This document shows, piece after piece, positions 62,780 through 64,000 of a stretch of 64,000 nucleotides of DNA. Origin of the DNA: Glandiceps talaboti (taxonomy: Eukaryota > Hemichordata > Enteropneusta > Spengelidae); the NCBI RefSeq assembly GCF_964340395.1, contig NC_135557.1, positions 9,877,960 through 9,941,959 on the forward strand. Direction: 5' to 3'. Within the stretch, counting starts at the first letter, position 1; the number at the start of each line of letters is the position of its first letter. The notes beneath the pieces are model-generated. The model was not told the DNA's origin, did not search any database, and saw nothing but the letters and a program-made list of their open reading frames with translations. The translations under genes were made by a program, and so were the position numbers.

Positions 62780-63148
62780 TAAGGACTAAAACAATGGTTG
62801 GTTCCGGTTACCTGATCCTGCCTAGTTTTTAACTGCCGACTCTGAACTTTATTTTACTTATTCGAGAAAACAATTAAAAAATAAAATCGCGAAAGTTGTG
62901 AAGTCTCACGAGAAAAAGTGGATGCGGAAACTGACATCAGCTTAAAAAGACAATATAAAACTGTTCTTCCAATCTGTAATAGTTGTACATCTGATGAGAA
63001 GAAACCAATAACACAGAGACCATATAGAAAACAACGGAAAACATAACTACCTGAACTAGACACCCACACATGATTTTTGTAAAACTATCTACCCCACCTA
63101 TTCTAACATTGAGTGTAATCGGAACCACACAAATTCTTATAGGTCTAA
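62780..63148 (+). mobile_element. MITE-A copy 6
   Basis: Starts AAGGACTAAAACAATGGTTG then GTTCCGGTTACC, and ends GTGTAATCGGAACCACACAA...TAGGTCTA. Body as in the other copies; no coding capacity. Confidence 0.8.
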
Positions 63149-64000
63149 TGTTTCTTGAATAAAGTGTAATCACATTAGTAATCAGTGATTCACTTCACCC
63201 ATTCGGAATATACAAGGGCTACATGAAATTCGACTCATAGTGACAACGCCTCATTTTATATCCATATTTTCCAGAGGAGTAATACCTAAATATTACCTCC
63301 ATACCAGTAATAGGTTCTTATGTATTTTAGAAAAGTTTGTATATTCTTGAATAAAATGTAAGCTATTAATTTAGCATCTCCTATATATTTCTTTCACAAT
63401 CTCACAGGTGGATTCAACCACACATTACACAATTGAACACAAACTAAACACTTCTACAATGTTATTTAACAATAAAAGAGCGGCTCACGTTCAGAGGTCT
63501 AGAGTAGTAAAGTATTTTTTTTTCTGTGACTGATGCATGGACGGAAAATTCATGTGATTTCAGGTCAATGTGACCTAGATGCATGGACGGAAAATTCATG
63601 TGATTTCAGGTCAATTTGACCCAGACACCATCTATTTCAAGAATAAAGAATCGCTTCCTGAAGAAGAAACAATACCTTATCCGATGCGATATACATAAGA
63701 CCACATCATGATTTTCTTTTTTGCATTCGTGATGTGAGACCGAAGTTAAGAAACACGGCGCAATGTAATATATATATATATTATGTTATCGCACATGTAG
63801 CTATTGCTGGCGGGATGGGGGGGGGGGGGGTTGAGACTCCAGGCGTGACGATTAGCTGCGTTTGCATGGAAATAAATACTCCCAATACTATAACTAGGCC
63901 AGGCAATTTAGTGTGAATACATTGACCGAAATTAATCATGTGTCACGTACGTTCCACTTGAATTTTTCCGACATTTTGATTGTCAGTTTAATTTGACTGG
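63149..64000. other. Unassigned sequence
   Basis: No gene supported. Contains the 46-bp tandem duplication at 63532-63623, a short TA run near 63770 and a G-run near 63817. Confidence 0.4.
63532..63623 (+). repeat. 46-bp tandem duplication
   Basis: GATGCATGGACGGAAAATTC through GGTCAATGTGACCTA is repeated once with only small changes at the end of unit 2. Each unit contains a GGTCAA.(T)TGACC imperfect palindrome. Confidence 0.85.

Overview
This is a eukaryotic, almost certainly animal, nuclear window. It has long GT-AG introns, two tandem secreted CAP-domain genes, CR1/L2- and jockey-like non-LTR retrotransposons, tRNA-derived SINEs, many MITEs and exceptionally long tetranucleotide arrays (CATA, GACA, GATA, GTCT). 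The overall look (AT-rich, gene-poor, microsatellite-heavy) fits a marine invertebrate genome. I cannot name the species or safely choose between lophotrochozoan and invertebrate deuterostome.

Layout. 1-7.4 kb: no gene seen; two copies of a ~370 bp MITE (called MITE-A), a perfect 23-bp hairpin, a foldback and AT/tetranucleotide arrays. 7.4-14.5 kb: a tandem duplication of a repeat-rich unit, later hit by at least four datable insertions: a 1.5-kb PIF/Harbinger-like element with TTA target duplications, a 489-bp tRNA-SINE with a 16-bp duplication, a 359-bp insertion with an 8-bp duplication, and a 427-bp MITE with TATA duplications. 17.9-22.6 kb and 31.9-35.9 kb: two minus-strand, five-exon paralogous genes for secreted proteins of 239 and 243 aa, each with a signal peptide, an LDLa-like module and a CAP/SCP domain with the full His/Glu/Glu/His tetrad. 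Each gene has a TATA box and a candidate polyadenylation signal. A jockey-like LINE remnant and a second tandem duplication lie between them. 36-41 kb: non-coding sequence, MITE-A and microsatellites.

41.1-58.8 kb is the most striking part. It is a 17,688-bp segment bounded by identical 259-bp terminal inverted repeats that start CACTAGTAG and flanked by a 3-bp duplication (CGA). It is inserted in the A box of a tRNA-Ser(GCT) gene. An intact duplicate of that tRNA gene at 61.7 kb serves as the empty site. The ends are those of a CACTA (EnSpm) transposon, but I see no transposase inside. The interior is filled with decayed LINEs, MITEs, a 154-bp palindrome with a 9-bp target duplication, and a set of very small (22-34 bp) palindromic insertions flanked by 7-9 bp duplications.

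58.8-64 kb: the rest of the broken tRNA locus, a nearly complete 3' part of a CR1/L2-like LINE (YADD present), the intact tRNA-Ser gene, microsatellites and a last MITE-A copy. The only clear functional genes are the two CAP genes and one tRNA. Most of the rest is a readable record of mobile elements.
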